64,000 nucleotides of DNA from DASRHK01 sp963776465 (GTDB lineage Bacteria > Pseudomonadota > Gammaproteobacteria > Nevskiales > Nevskiaceae), in the NCBI GenBank assembly GCA_963776465.1, contig CAVZMV010000002.1:124001-188000 (forward strand), in the 5' to 3' direction. The notes under the pieces are model-generated. The model had not been told where the DNA came from, searched no databases, and worked only from the letters and a program-made list of their open reading frames with translations. The first letter of the stretch is position 1, and every line of letters starts with the position of its first letter. Below are positions 10,181-18,569 of this stretch, piece after piece. Position numbers and translations under genes: made by a program.

Positions 10181-11830
10181 CTAGCGCACTGCCGTAGCCA
10201 ATGTCCGTGCCGGCGAGCCTTCGATCAGCTCGCGCTGCTGTTGCCACCTGATGGGGACGTCCATCCGGTTGACCAGAGTTTCCGCTGTCAGGTCCACCGG
10301 CTGCACTCCATCAAGCAGAGCCTCGATGACGTCAGGAGCGAGAAACGCGAGCTTGATGTGGCGACTTACATAGGACTGCGCGAGACCCTGTTCTCGTCCG
10401 AGGCCCTGCATCGTATGTGCTTTGCCATTGACCAATAAATCAAACCACGCGTGCGCGCGTCCGAGTGCCTTGGCGATCGCCGGATCAGCGCGTGTTGTGG
10501 GGCTCTGGTTCAAGACAAGACGAGCTTCGATACCTCGGCGACGGGTGTGCATCGCCACAGCTTGTTCCACCGGCACCGTTACTTCGCCCCATTGAACCAG
10601 TATGCGGACATTGATCTCTCGATCCGCAACGATGGCTTTTTCAATGGATGCGTAAATCTCCGGCGGAGAGCCTTCGGCCGCTTTGGCGCAAACCCTCAAG
10701 AGCTCGCGGATTTGTGGCCCGGGGATCTCTCGGCATTCAGCAGCCAGCGCGATCCCTTTTTCATTCAGTAGCGCCTTCCGAGCCACCGCCAGCACTACTC
10801 GCTCCAGCTCAGCTGCGGGAAGCCGCCATCGCCGTTTGGTCTCGGTGCCGCATTGGGGCGAGACGTAGTACCTATAGCGACGTCCATGGTTCTTTGCATG
10901 CGAGGGAGCTAATGCATCGCCGGCATCGTCCAGAATCTTGCCCGACAAGGGGCTCGGATCGGTAACGCGCCTTGTGCCGCGCGGCTTCGCTCCGGCGCCA
11001 AGCAAGGTGTCTTGCACTGCCTCCCACAAGGGCTCGTCGATGATCGCTTGGTGTTGACCAGGGTATCGCTTGTCCTTGTGGCGAATCTGTCCGATGTATA
11101 GCGGGTTGGTCAGGATCTTGTACAGGGGCCCCTTCCAAAAACTCTGGCCCTCAATCTTCCGGCCTGCTGCCGTAAGACGGCTCTTGGATCGGATCCCATC
11201 TCTCTCAAGTTCAAGCTGCAAAAGTCGCACGTTCTTCAGACGCACGTAGCGTTCGTAGATCTCTCGCACGGTACGTGCTTCGGCTTCGTTCACTACCAAC
11301 GCTCGGTCCACCGCGTCATAGCCCAGCGGGATCGACCCGCCCATCCATATGCCCTTTGCCTTCGATGCCGCAATCTTGTCGCGGATGCGCTCGCCGGTAA
11401 CTTCTCTCTCGAACTGTGCGAACGACAACAACACATTCAACGTTAGGCGACCCATCGACGAGGTCGTGTTGAACTGCTGAGTCACAGCCACGAACGACAC
11501 GCCCTTGCTGTCGAAGACCTCCACCATCTTGGCGAAGTCAGCCAGCGATCTGGTCAACCGATCGACCTTGTAAACGACCACGATGTCGACTCTTCCATCG
11601 CGGATGTCCTGCAGCAGTTTCTGCAACGCAGGGCGCTCCATCGTCCCACCCGAAATCCCGCCGTCGTCGTAAGCGTCCCGGAGCAACTTCCATCCCTCAC
11701 CGACTTGGCTTTTGATAAAAGCCTCGCAAGCCTCCCGCTGGGCATGCAACGAATTAAACCCTTGCTCAAGCCCCTCCTCGGACGACTTGCGCGTGTAGAC
11801 GGCGCAACGTTTCGAAAGCCCCTGAGTCAT
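10181..11830 (-). CDS. Serine recombinase (large resolvase/invertase type)
   Basis: A 549-residue site-specific recombinase. AVYTRKSSEEGLEQGFNSL near residue 10 holds the catalytic serine in the resolvase domain. DVVVVYKVDRLTRSLADF and RLTLNVLLSFAQFEREVTGERIRDKI are standard resolvase motifs. The recombinase domain follows with VREIYERYV and LTNPLYIGQIRHK. The usual zinc-ribbon cysteines are absent (PLSGKILDDAGDALAPSHA), as in several relatives. It would integrate or excise the element by a 2-bp staggered exchange. The ATG overlaps the upstream DUF2924 stop (ATGA), which sets the start; in-frame codons extending to 11980 lie inside that gene. Confidence 0.93.
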   Translation of the reverse strand: MTQGLSKRCAVYTRKSSEEGLEQGFNSLHAQREACEAFIKSQVGEGWKLLRDAYDDGGISGGTMERPALQKLLQDIRDGRVDIVVVYKVDRLTRSLADFAKMVEVFDSKGVSFVAVTQQFNTTSSMGRLTLNVLLSFAQFEREVTGERIRDKIAASKAKGIWMGGSIPLGYDAVDRALVVNEAEARTVREIYERYVRLKNVRLLQLELERDGIRSKSRLTAAGRKIEGQSFWKGPLYKILTNPLYIGQIRHKDKRYPGQHQAIIDEPLWEAVQDTLLGAGAKPRGTRRVTDPSPLSGKILDDAGDALAPSHAKNHGRRYRYYVSPQCGTETKRRWRLPAAELERVVLAVARKALLNEKGIALAAECREIPGPQIRELLRVCAKAAEGSPPEIYASIEKAIVADREINVRILVQWGEVTVPVEQAVAMHTRRRGIEARLVLNQSPTTRADPAIAKALGRAHAWFDLLVNGKAHTMQGLGREQGLAQSYVSRHIKLAFLAPDVIEALLDGVQPVDLTAETLVNRMDVPIRWQQQRELIEGSPARTLATAVR

Positions 11831-12276
11831 GCTGCGCCTCTGCGCAGGCCAAAAAACACCGGCCCTGACTGATGGGTCCCTGAGATAAGGCGGGCGACCT
11901 CGGTCAGCGAGCGATGGGTTTGTCCCTGGTAGGTCACCCCACCCTCGCACACCGTCACGATGTGGCGCTTGCCGCGCCACTCACGGATCAGCACGGTTCC
12001 CGGGGAAGGTGCGCTGTTACGCGACGCCAACGCGGCATCCGGGTTAGCCCCGAGGTACTGAAGTCGTCGGCGAACCTGTGGCTTGAGCCCGCCAAACACT
12101 GCCTCCTGCAACTTGTAGCCGACTCCGAGCAGCAGCAGATGACGCGGAAACTTGGCTGGTGGCGGACGGCCATAGTGCTTCTGCCACTCACCGATTAGCG
12201 CATGACGGTCAAGCTGCGCGACCGCGTCGAGGGCTCGATCCAGGCTCTCCTGCTGATCGCGGCTGATCAGGACCAT
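11827..12276 (-). CDS. DUF2924 domain protein (second copy)
   Basis: A 149-residue DUF2924 protein. The C-terminal half reads PGTVLIREWRGKRHIVTV, then THRSLTEVARLISGTHQSGPVFFGL, the signature of this phage-associated family of unknown function, which commonly neighbours a recombinase. A longer frame opens at 12303, but the start at 12276 (MVLISRDQQ) reduces overlap with the preceding gene to 10 nt. It resembles the preceding gene in the same C-terminal block, so the two are probably a tandem duplication. It is coupled to the recombinase by an ATGA overlap. Confidence 0.85.
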   Translation of the reverse strand: MVLISRDQQESLDRALDAVAQLDRHALIGEWQKHYGRPPPAKFPRHLLLLGVGYKLQEAVFGGLKPQVRRRLQYLGANPDAALASRNSAPSPGTVLIREWRGKRHIVTVCEGGVTYQGQTHRSLTEVARLISGTHQSGPVFFGLRRGAA

Positions 12277-12710
12277 GGCTGCCCCCTCTGTTGCGCACGG
12301 CACGCATCCAGCCCGAAAAAGACAGGGCCGTCGGTTCGGCGCCCGGTTATGACGCGCGCAACTTCCGACAGGGACCGGAAGTGCTGCTCACGGTACAGGA
12401 CAGCGTCTGCTACGACCGTGATCACGTGAACCTTGCCGCGCCATTCCTTCACCAACACCCGCGCCTCGTCAGTCGTGGCGAGAACGGTGACGATCACCTC
12501 GGCGGCGGCGACGGCCTCCATCATCTTCGATCGAAGGCGCGCACCGATGCGTTGTTCCAGTCTGCTCGCAAGAGCCTGTCGAAGAAGGGTCTCATCCGGG
12601 GCCGGCGGAACCGGCCTTCCGTACACAACTCGGTAGCGCCGCCTAAGCGCGGTCAGAGGCAAGCCGCGAAGCGCCCGCAGCTGCTGGCCGACACGAGCGC
12701 ATCTCCTCAC
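12267..12710 (-). CDS. DUF2924 domain protein (first copy)
   Basis: A 147-residue protein with LRRRYRVVYGRPVPP near residue 22, VLVKEWRGKVHVITVV around residue 86 and FRSLSEVARVITGRRTDGPVFFGL at the end, matching its downstream neighbour in order and spacing. Its GTG start overlaps the DUF3489 stop (GTGA). DUF2924 has no established activity. The fixed DUF3489-DUF2924-recombinase order suggests an accessory or regulatory role in recombination. Confidence 0.85.
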   Translation of the reverse strand: MRRCARVGQQLRALRGLPLTALRRRYRVVYGRPVPPAPDETLLRQALASRLEQRIGARLRSKMMEAVAAAEVIVTVLATTDEARVLVKEWRGKVHVITVVADAVLYREQHFRSLSEVARVITGRRTDGPVFFGLDACRAQQRGQPWS

Positions 12711-13156
12711 GATGCGATCCGATAGACCATTCCCTTCTCGGCGCGCTCGGATTTGATCGCAAGGCCGAGCCGCTTCTTCAAGGCGCCGGACATCAACCCG
12801 CGAACCGTGTGCTTCTGCCAGCCGGTCGCCAGTGTCATTTCTTCAATACCTGCCCCACCGGCCCGCTTGAGGAGCGCGATCACCTGTGCCTGCTTAGAGT
12901 GCGTGCGTCGCGGGTTGCCGCCGGGTGCTTTTTGCAGCTCAGCCCAGAAGCGCTTCACTGCAGCCTTGCGTGACGCAAACCGCTTGACGCTGCCCGCACC
13001 CAGCAGAGCGTTGCAGAGCTGAACGAGACGATCGGTCGTGAATCGACGTGCGTCGATATCTTTGATGGACTGGACCACGACGGCGCCAGCGACTGGATCT
13101 TTGGGGGCGGCATGCAGAACGGCGATCTGATTTTCGCGGATAACGTATGTGCGCAT
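12707..13156 (-). CDS. DUF3489 domain protein
   Basis: A 149-residue protein whose C-terminal part (SKQAQVIALLKRAGGAGIEEM, then ATGWQKHTVRGLMSGALKKRLGL) is the winged-helix-like DUF3489 domain that precedes DUF2924 and recombinase genes in many proteobacterial mobile elements. The helix-turn-helix appearance suggests DNA binding, possibly autoregulation of the recombinase operon. It is the first gene of the leftward operon, so its promoter should lie in 13157-13485. The N-terminal half matches nothing I recognise. Confidence 0.85.
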   Translation of the reverse strand: MRTYVIRENQIAVLHAAPKDPVAGAVVVQSIKDIDARRFTTDRLVQLCNALLGAGSVKRFASRKAAVKRFWAELQKAPGGNPRRTHSKQAQVIALLKRAGGAGIEEMTLATGWQKHTVRGLMSGALKKRLGLAIKSERAEKGMVYRIAS

Positions 13157-13485
13157 TGATGTACTCCGACTGGGGCGGCTGCCCCGTTAGTGCACATACA
13201 CGCTCTACTGCGGCCCGAAAGCCAGTCCACGAACGATGTCGCCACGTTGCGTAGCAACATACGGCCTAGGCCGCCATGCGCCCAGGGAAGACTTTCGGCC
13301 TTCCCGCCGAAAATAATCTTGTGCAGCGTGTCCAACGAGAAAAGAACTTCATGGGCGAGCACTTGCAGACTCTTGGTCACGACCACGCGTCGCTGAGGTA
13401 CATCGGTGAAGGCCTTGTCACTTGCACTCACTCGTGTTCTAAACAATTGCGCGGCGCACTTTTCCAGCAACCTTCGGAGTCGGTA
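13157..13485. other. Divergent intergenic region, no gene seen
   Basis: This gap lies between two divergent transcription units and should contain both promoters. A perfect hairpin GGGGC-GGCT-GCCCC lies at about 13173-13185, close to the DUF3489 start, where it could act as an operator or attenuator. An open frame starting at 13276 runs into the next gene, but its upstream part has no protein-like character. Confidence 0.45.
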
Positions 13486-14115
13486 ATGTCACCAGACGTG
13501 GCCCAGTTCTCGAGCTCTAGGCTGGACGATCAGGCTCGCCGGAGATTGTTACTGAGCAGAGCATTGCTCGACTACGATTTGCCGCCCGTTAAGACGGGGC
13601 TACAGCGGCTCGGTCTGCGCCGCCGGCTGACTGCCGACGGGACCTACGGCGAATGGGGCCATCTCCCGACAGATGAAATCTGGAAGCTTGATGGCCGCCA
13701 GTACCGCTCGTACGGGTTTCCCTGGTATGTCCCAAAGCAATATAGATTGCTCAGCCCAAGTCAGTACCAGTTGTACCTAGACCGTTATCAGCACAAGTGG
13801 ATAGCCGCCTTCGAAGCCTTCCTGCTTCGCCTTCTGCCCTTGCCTCGCGGTCGGATTCCCAGACCGCGCGCTGTAGAGCTCCGACCGCGCGGACGTCCTC
13901 CTAAGCAATCGCTCGAGGAAAAGCGCGCCCTACTTGTGCAGGTTCAGCGGCTGGAAGAAGAATGCAACATCACCAGATCGCAAGCGTTGCGCCGCATTTT
14001 TTTTCCCGCTGGCGCGAGCGAGCGCGAAATTCGCGCCTTCAACAAACGCGAGCTACCCAAGCTCCTTACGCAACTGAATCGTTCGGAAAAACTTCTAACA
14101 AAAAAGGGGGGCTAA
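13486..14115 (+). CDS. Hypothetical protein (209 aa) of the mobile module
   Basis: A 209-residue basic protein preceded by a good ribosome-binding site (CGGAG, 8 nt before ATG). PRPRAVELRPRGRPPKQS near residue 128 resembles an AT-hook-like basic segment. The C-terminal third is charged and helical, with a possible short helix-turn-helix (EECNITRSQALRRIFFPAGASE). It may be a DNA-binding regulator of the rightward packaging genes, but this is inference. An intrinsic terminator follows the stop codon. Confidence 0.7.
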   Translation: MSPDVAQFSSSRLDDQARRRLLLSRALLDYDLPPVKTGLQRLGLRRRLTADGTYGEWGHLPTDEIWKLDGRQYRSYGFPWYVPKQYRLLSPSQYQLYLDRYQHKWIAAFEAFLLRLLPLPRGRIPRPRAVELRPRGRPPKQSLEEKRALLVQVQRLEEECNITRSQALRRIFFPAGASEREIRAFNKRELPKLLTQLNRSEKLLTKKGG

Positions 14116-14129
14116 ACAGCGGGCTGCTG

Positions 14130-14153
14130 GGCCCGTAAAGCGGGCCTTTATCG
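14130..14153 (+). terminator. Intrinsic terminator-like hairpin
   Basis: GGCCCG (14130-14135) pairs with CGGGCC (14141-14146) across the loop TAAAG, followed by TTTATCGTTT. It sits 15 nt after the stop of the 209-residue gene and would separate it from the methyltransferase operon. Confidence 0.65.
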
Positions 14154-14224
14154 TTTGGCGCCGATGCCTAGACTTCCTTGTCATGTCCTGCCCCTCCCGG
14201 CAGGCCTCGTAAAGAGGAAACGAC

Positions 14225-15580
14225 ATGACAACCAGACCCAAGCTACCTACCCCTCCACGTTCCGTTTTTGATGTTTTCGCGCCCTTGAAGTGTGAGATGT
14301 GGCCGATCGAGCGGCTGAAGCCAGACCCGCAGAATCCGCGCGCCCACAGCCCGCACCAGATCCGCCAGATCCAGCGCAGCATGCAGGCGTTCGGGTTCCT
14401 GGTTCCGGTGCTGGCTACCAAAGAAGGTCGACCACTCGCCGGGCACGGCCGGATCCGGGCCGCGCGCAACCTCGGGATGGATAGCGTCCCGGTGATTCAG
14501 GTAGACCACTTGAGCCCGGCGCAGATCAAGGCGTTCCAGGTAGCGGACAACAAGCTCGCCGAGAACGCGACCTGGGACCAGAACCTGCTGCGGGACCAGT
14601 TCATCGAGATCCTGGCTGCCGATCCGACATTCGAGATCGAGCTGACGGGCTTCGACATGGGCGAGATCGACCTTTGCATCGGCCAGGACGTGGGCTCAAA
14701 GCCCGACGCTGCCGACGACGTCCCTGCGCTTGGCGGCCGACCTGTCTCTGCCCTCGGCGATGTGTGGCTGCTCGGCAAGCACCGCCTGCTGTGTGCTGAT
14801 GCGCTAAGCGGCTCCAACTACGTGGAGTTGATGGCAGGCCAGCGAGCTGTGGCGGTTGTCACAGACCCGCCCTACAACCTGGCCGTTAAGAGCATCACTG
14901 GCAACGGCGCGATTAAGCACCGCGAATTCGCGATGGCAGTTGGTGAGATGGACCGCGCCGAGTTCACCGCTTTCCTGAGCAAGATCCTGGGCCACCTGCG
15001 CGACCACAGCCGCGAGGGTTCGATCCACTTCATCTTCATGGACTGGAGACATGCCCTCGAACTGATGCAGGCGACACAGGGCATCTACACGGAGCTGAAG
15101 AACATCTGCGTGTGGGTGAAGGACTCCGGAGGGATGGGATCGATGTACAGAAATCAAACAGAGTTCGTGTTCGTCTACAAGAACGGTAGGGCGTCGCATC
15201 GCAACAACATCCAGCTCGGAAAGCACGGCCGCAACCGCACCAACGTTTGGCGATACACCAGCCCGGCGGCGTTTGGTCGCACCAGCGAGGAAGGCAAGTT
15301 GCTGGCCCTGCACCCGACGGTGAAGCCGGTACAGCTGGTCGCCGACGCGATTCTTGATGTTACCTCACGAGGACAGATAGTCCTGGACCCGTTCCTCGGC
15401 AGTGGCACGACCCTGATGGCTGCCCAGCGCACTGGGCGCATCTGCCACGGGATAGAGCTGGATCCCCTCTACGTCGACACCGCGATCAGGCGTTGGCAGG
15501 CGTTCACGGGCGATGAGGCCATCCACGCGGAATCCAGCCGCACGTTCAACCAAGTCGAAGCGGAGGTGACCCGTGGCTAG
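14225..15580 (+). CDS. ParB-like nuclease domain fused to N4/N6 DNA methyltransferase
   Basis: A 451-residue fusion. Residues 25-115 form a ParB/Srx-type domain (PDPQNPRAHSPHQIRQI, then PLAGHGRIRAARNLGM). The rest is an adenine- or cytosine-N4 methyltransferase with TDPPYN near residue 213 and DPFLGSGTTLMAA near residue 388. The order catalytic motif then SAM motif places it in the beta class. Such fusions are common in phages and usually lack a cognate nuclease. They may protect element DNA from host restriction or mark packaging sites. A strong RBS (AGAGGAAA) precedes the ATG. The stop overlaps the DUF5681 start by 8 nt. Confidence 0.93.
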   Translation: MTTRPKLPTPPRSVFDVFAPLKCEMWPIERLKPDPQNPRAHSPHQIRQIQRSMQAFGFLVPVLATKEGRPLAGHGRIRAARNLGMDSVPVIQVDHLSPAQIKAFQVADNKLAENATWDQNLLRDQFIEILAADPTFEIELTGFDMGEIDLCIGQDVGSKPDAADDVPALGGRPVSALGDVWLLGKHRLLCADALSGSNYVELMAGQRAVAVVTDPPYNLAVKSITGNGAIKHREFAMAVGEMDRAEFTAFLSKILGHLRDHSREGSIHFIFMDWRHALELMQATQGIYTELKNICVWVKDSGGMGSMYRNQTEFVFVYKNGRASHRNNIQLGKHGRNRTNVWRYTSPAAFGRTSEEGKLLALHPTVKPVQLVADAILDVTSRGQIVLDPFLGSGTTLMAAQRTGRICHGIELDPLYVDTAIRRWQAFTGDEAIHAESSRTFNQVEAEVTRG

Positions 15581-15974
15581 GAGATTTAAGCGGGGGTCCG
15601 GCGGCCCCGACTATGAAGTTGGCTTCCGCAAGCCACCCAAGAGTGGTCAATTCATGAAGGGCGTATCGGGTAACCCCAAGGGACGGCCGGCGGGCTCGCT
15701 CAACCTTCAAACGATCGTCGAGAACGAGCTCGCGGCGAAGATCCCGATCACCGAGAACGGCAAGCGAAAGTCGATCAGCAAGGGCGAAGCACTGGTCAAG
15801 CAACTGATCAACAGCGGCTTGTCCGGCAAGTTGCGAGCCGTGGCCGACGCGTTGGCCTTGTGGGCCGCCATCGGTACCCCGGCTGATCCCGACAAGCCCA
15901 TCACCGAGTCGCAGCAGGAGGTTCTCAAGCTGCTCCTCGCAAAATTTCACAAGTACCAGGAGAAGCCGTCATGA
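15573..15974 (+). CDS. DUF5681 domain protein, small-terminase-like position
   Basis: A 133-residue protein with the DUF5681 signature PPKSGQFMKGVSGNPKGRPAG (residues 21-41). DUF5681 proteins typically sit directly before terminase large subunits, so this one may serve as the DNA-recognition (small) terminase subunit. That role is inferred from position. It has a GTG start inside the methyltransferase gene and an ATGA overlap with the terminase gene, so the three genes are translationally coupled. Confidence 0.88.
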   Translation: MARRFKRGSGGPDYEVGFRKPPKSGQFMKGVSGNPKGRPAGSLNLQTIVENELAAKIPITENGKRKSISKGEALVKQLINSGLSGKLRAVADALALWAAIGTPADPDKPITESQQEVLKLLLAKFHKYQEKPS

Positions 15975-17398
15975 ATCCGAATGTAACCCTGAAGGAGTTT
16001 GGCGCACTGCTGCGCGACGATTTGTTCGCCTTCATCCACCAGAGCTTTATGCAGCTCAATTCGGGCACGCAGTTTCAACCCAACTGGCATATCGACGTCA
16101 TCGCGAGCGCGCTGGAGGACTGCCTGCTTGGCGACACAAAAAGGCTGATCATCAATGTGCCGCCGAGGAGCCTGAAGTCACACTGCGCGTCGATCGCCCT
16201 GCCAGCGTTCTGGCTGGGCCATAAGCCGCACGAGCAGGTCATCTGCGTGAGCTATGGACAGGACCTGGCGAGCAAGCTGGCTATCGATTCCCGCTCCATC
16301 ATGCAGAGCGCCTGGTACCGGTTCATGTTTCGGACGCGACTATCAACGAATAAGCAGGCGATCAACGACTTCCACACCACAAATGGGGGATACCGACTGG
16401 CGACCTCGATCGAGGGCGCACTCACGGGCCGTGGCGCCGACGTGATCATCATCGACGATCCGCTCAAGCCGGAAGATGCGATGAACGACATTGCGCGAAA
16501 GAAGGTGAACAGCTGGTTCGACAGCACCCTGGCAAGTCGGCTGAACAGCCAGAAGGATGGCGTGATCATCATCGTCATGCAGCGACTGCACCTGGACGAT
16601 CTCGTCGCACACGTCCAGAAGCAGGGCCCCTGGAAGGTCCTCTCGTTCCCGGCAATTGCCACGGAGGACCAGGAGTTTACGTACCGACTTCCCTTGCGAC
16701 CCGAGATCGTCGCGGTCCGGCGGCGCAAAGAGGACGTTCTGCACCCTGACCGAGAGTCTGCCGAGACCTTGGAGAAAATCCACGCGCGGGTCGGCGACTA
16801 CATTTTCGCCGGCCAATACCAGCAAGCTCCCGTTCCGCCTGGCGGAGGCATGATCAAGAAAGCTTGGATCCGCAACTACGAGAATCGGTCACGCAACTAC
16901 GACCTGGTCTTCCAGAGCTGGGACACCGCCACCAAGGTCGATCAGCTCAACGACTACAGCGTCTGCACAACCTGGGGCCTTGCGGGCGGAAAGCTGCATT
17001 TGCTAAATGTGTTTCGTGAGCGGCTCATTTTTCCGGATCTGAAGGCCGCCGTCCGGCGCCTATACGATCAACTCCAGGCCGATATTGTGATCGTTGAGGA
17101 CACCGGCTCCGGTTCGGCTCTAATCCAGCAGCTGGAATACGAGGGCATGGCTGGCGTCGAGGGCTGGCAGCCTACACAGGACAAGGTGACACGCATGTAT
17201 GGGCAGACGTCGCGGATCCAGCGCGGCGATGTCCTTCTGCCATTGGAGGCCCCTTGGCTTGCCAGCTACACCGAAGAGTTGCTCAATTTTCCTTACGGCA
17301 AGCACGACGACCAGGTCGATTCGACCTCTCAGGCCTTGTGCTGGATCAACGCTCGGGAAAACGGCAACACGATCACCGTGATGTCACTGGGCGGCTAG
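15971..17398 (+). CDS. Phage terminase large subunit
   Basis: A 475-residue packaging ATPase-nuclease. VPPRSLKS (about residues 65-72) is the Walker A variant and VIIIDDPL (about 157) the Walker B motif. The RNase H-like nuclease domain shows FQSWDTATK, IVEDTGSGSAL and GKHDDQVDSTSQAL, whose aspartates bind metal. Motor and nuclease both look intact. The protein should drive DNA into a capsid, yet no capsid or portal gene occurs in the window, which points to a remnant or to borrowed capsids. Confidence 0.93.
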   Translation: MNPNVTLKEFGALLRDDLFAFIHQSFMQLNSGTQFQPNWHIDVIASALEDCLLGDTKRLIINVPPRSLKSHCASIALPAFWLGHKPHEQVICVSYGQDLASKLAIDSRSIMQSAWYRFMFRTRLSTNKQAINDFHTTNGGYRLATSIEGALTGRGADVIIIDDPLKPEDAMNDIARKKVNSWFDSTLASRLNSQKDGVIIIVMQRLHLDDLVAHVQKQGPWKVLSFPAIATEDQEFTYRLPLRPEIVAVRRRKEDVLHPDRESAETLEKIHARVGDYIFAGQYQQAPVPPGGGMIKKAWIRNYENRSRNYDLVFQSWDTATKVDQLNDYSVCTTWGLAGGKLHLLNVFRERLIFPDLKAAVRRLYDQLQADIVIVEDTGSGSALIQQLEYEGMAGVEGWQPTQDKVTRMYGQTSRIQRGDVLLPLEAPWLASYTEELLNFPYGKHDDQVDSTSQALCWINARENGNTITVMSLGG

Positions 17399-17402
17399 GC
17401 CA

Positions 17403-17651
17403 TCAACCCCGCGTGCGCCGGCTATCGCGGCGCATGTGGGCCTCGACCTGCTTGAGTATCTCCGATGGAACCACATCGAGTACGGCCGCAAGACGAAACA
17501 GGATCTTGAGGCTCACCGCAGAGTGGCCGCGCTCAAGTAGCGAAACGTAGTTGCGCTGAATATCGGCTTCGAAGGCAAGCTTCTCCTGCGAGAGGCCTTT
17601 TCCCAGCCGTAGCTCTCGCAAGACCGCTCCAAAAACCCGTTGTGCTTCCAC
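17403..17651 (-). CDS. XRE-family transcriptional regulator
   Basis: An 82-residue single-domain HTH protein. LRLGKGLSQEKLAFEADIQRNYV, then LERGHSAVSLKILFRLA, is a standard Cro/CI-type helix-turn-helix. It uses a GTG start and is convergent with the terminase gene (4-nt gap). It may repress the divergent nuclease genes at 17801-20033, since the 149-nt gap would hold both promoters (AT-rich ttcacaatatattgg near 17701). Confidence 0.85.
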   Translation of the reverse strand: MEAQRVFGAVLRELRLGKGLSQEKLAFEADIQRNYVSLLERGHSAVSLKILFRLAAVLDVVPSEILKQVEAHMRRDSRRTRG

Positions 17652-17800
17652 CCGACGCCCCGGTTGACGGGGAGACGGTAGGGCCGCAGTATCGAAGCGT
17701 CTTCACAATATATTGGTCAGCCATACACCAGGCGGCCTGGCAAGTTGATCTTGGGCCGCTAAAGAGCCTGTATGGGGCCGTCACAACCCAGGGGAGTGCG

Positions 17801-18515
17801 ATGGCCTTCACCCAGATGCAGCTCATCCAATCGCTCGGGCAGGCGTTGGGCTGGCTGGAACGAGAAATGGAATGGGGCGCAGTGACCTACAGAGCTTCCG
17901 CATCTGTGTGGCCGCATCGGAGAGCTGTACGCCGCCCTGATCACCAACGGCCAGATGGCCGTGCACGTGAACCAGAAGGGCTATGACGTCGTAAGCAAGG
18001 ATGGCGAGCGTATTTCAGTCAAGACGACCGCCACCACCGCAGGAGGCCGACACGTGGCCTTCAACGCCAATTCGCTCAATTTGGTCGATCGCGTCCTGGT
18101 TCTTCGAATCAATACTGAGGAGATGCAAGTAGAAACGCTCTTGGACGCCCCGGTTTCAGAGGCCCTGGCCCTGATGACCCCAATGGGCAGCAAGCGGATC
18201 ATTGCGCTCTCGCGGCTGCGAAAGGACTCCCAGGCGCGAACGGACATCAAGTCCGTCACGGAGGTCGCTTATGAGGGTTACGTGGTGAAGGAGCTTGAGA
18301 CCGGCAGCATCGAACTGACCTTCGGGGGTCAGACAGTCACGCCGGTGCTACCGGGATTGCGCAAACTGGCGCAGCTGTTGAATCTCAGCATCCTCAACTC
18401 GAGCGGAAACGCGTTTACGACGCGCCAGCTTGGTAGCCAGATCATCAAGACGGTTGTCGAATTGCGCGGCGGAAACGATGTGGCGGCCAAGCCGGGCGAC
18501 GATGTTCAGGACTAG
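17801..18515 (+). pseudogene. DUF6998-like, PD-(D/E)XK-like protein, frameshifted
   Basis: The gene opens at 17801 (RBS GGGGAG) with MAFTQMQLIQSLGQALGWLEREMEWGAVT and then leaves frame. Skipping four bases (TACA, 17888-17891) restores ELPHLCGRIGELYAALITNG and continues to the stop at 18515, for about 237 residues in all. The segment GYDVVSKDGERISVKTT resembles the D-x(n)-(E/S)-x-K core of restriction-endonuclease folds, consistent with a nuclease role (inference). It is followed after 54 nt by the DUF2779 nuclease gene. The 4-base insertion may be real or an assembly error. Downstream codons remain uncorrupted, which argues for a recent event. Confidence 0.75.
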
Positions 18516-18569
18516 CTGCCGACGCATGTCGCTCGACCACGACCCGCGGAAGTAGGACATCGAAACCTG

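Larger units (their letters stand above)
10181..17398. mobile_element. Recombinase, methyltransferase and terminase module (prophage-like or phage-satellite-like)
   Basis: Two opposed operons. Leftward: DUF3489, DUF2924, DUF2924, serine recombinase, with overlapping starts and stops. Rightward: an unknown gene, ParB-DNA methyltransferase, DUF5681, terminase large subunit, the last three overlapping. No portal, capsid, tail, lysis or replication gene is present nearby. The unit therefore resembles either a stripped prophage or an element that packages with help from another phage. The outer boundaries were not identified. Confidence 0.65.

Noticed and set aside
13276..13485. N-terminal extension of the 209-residue gene
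   Set aside because: There is no RBS at 13276, the extra 70 residues look random, and a good RBS precedes the ATG at 13486.
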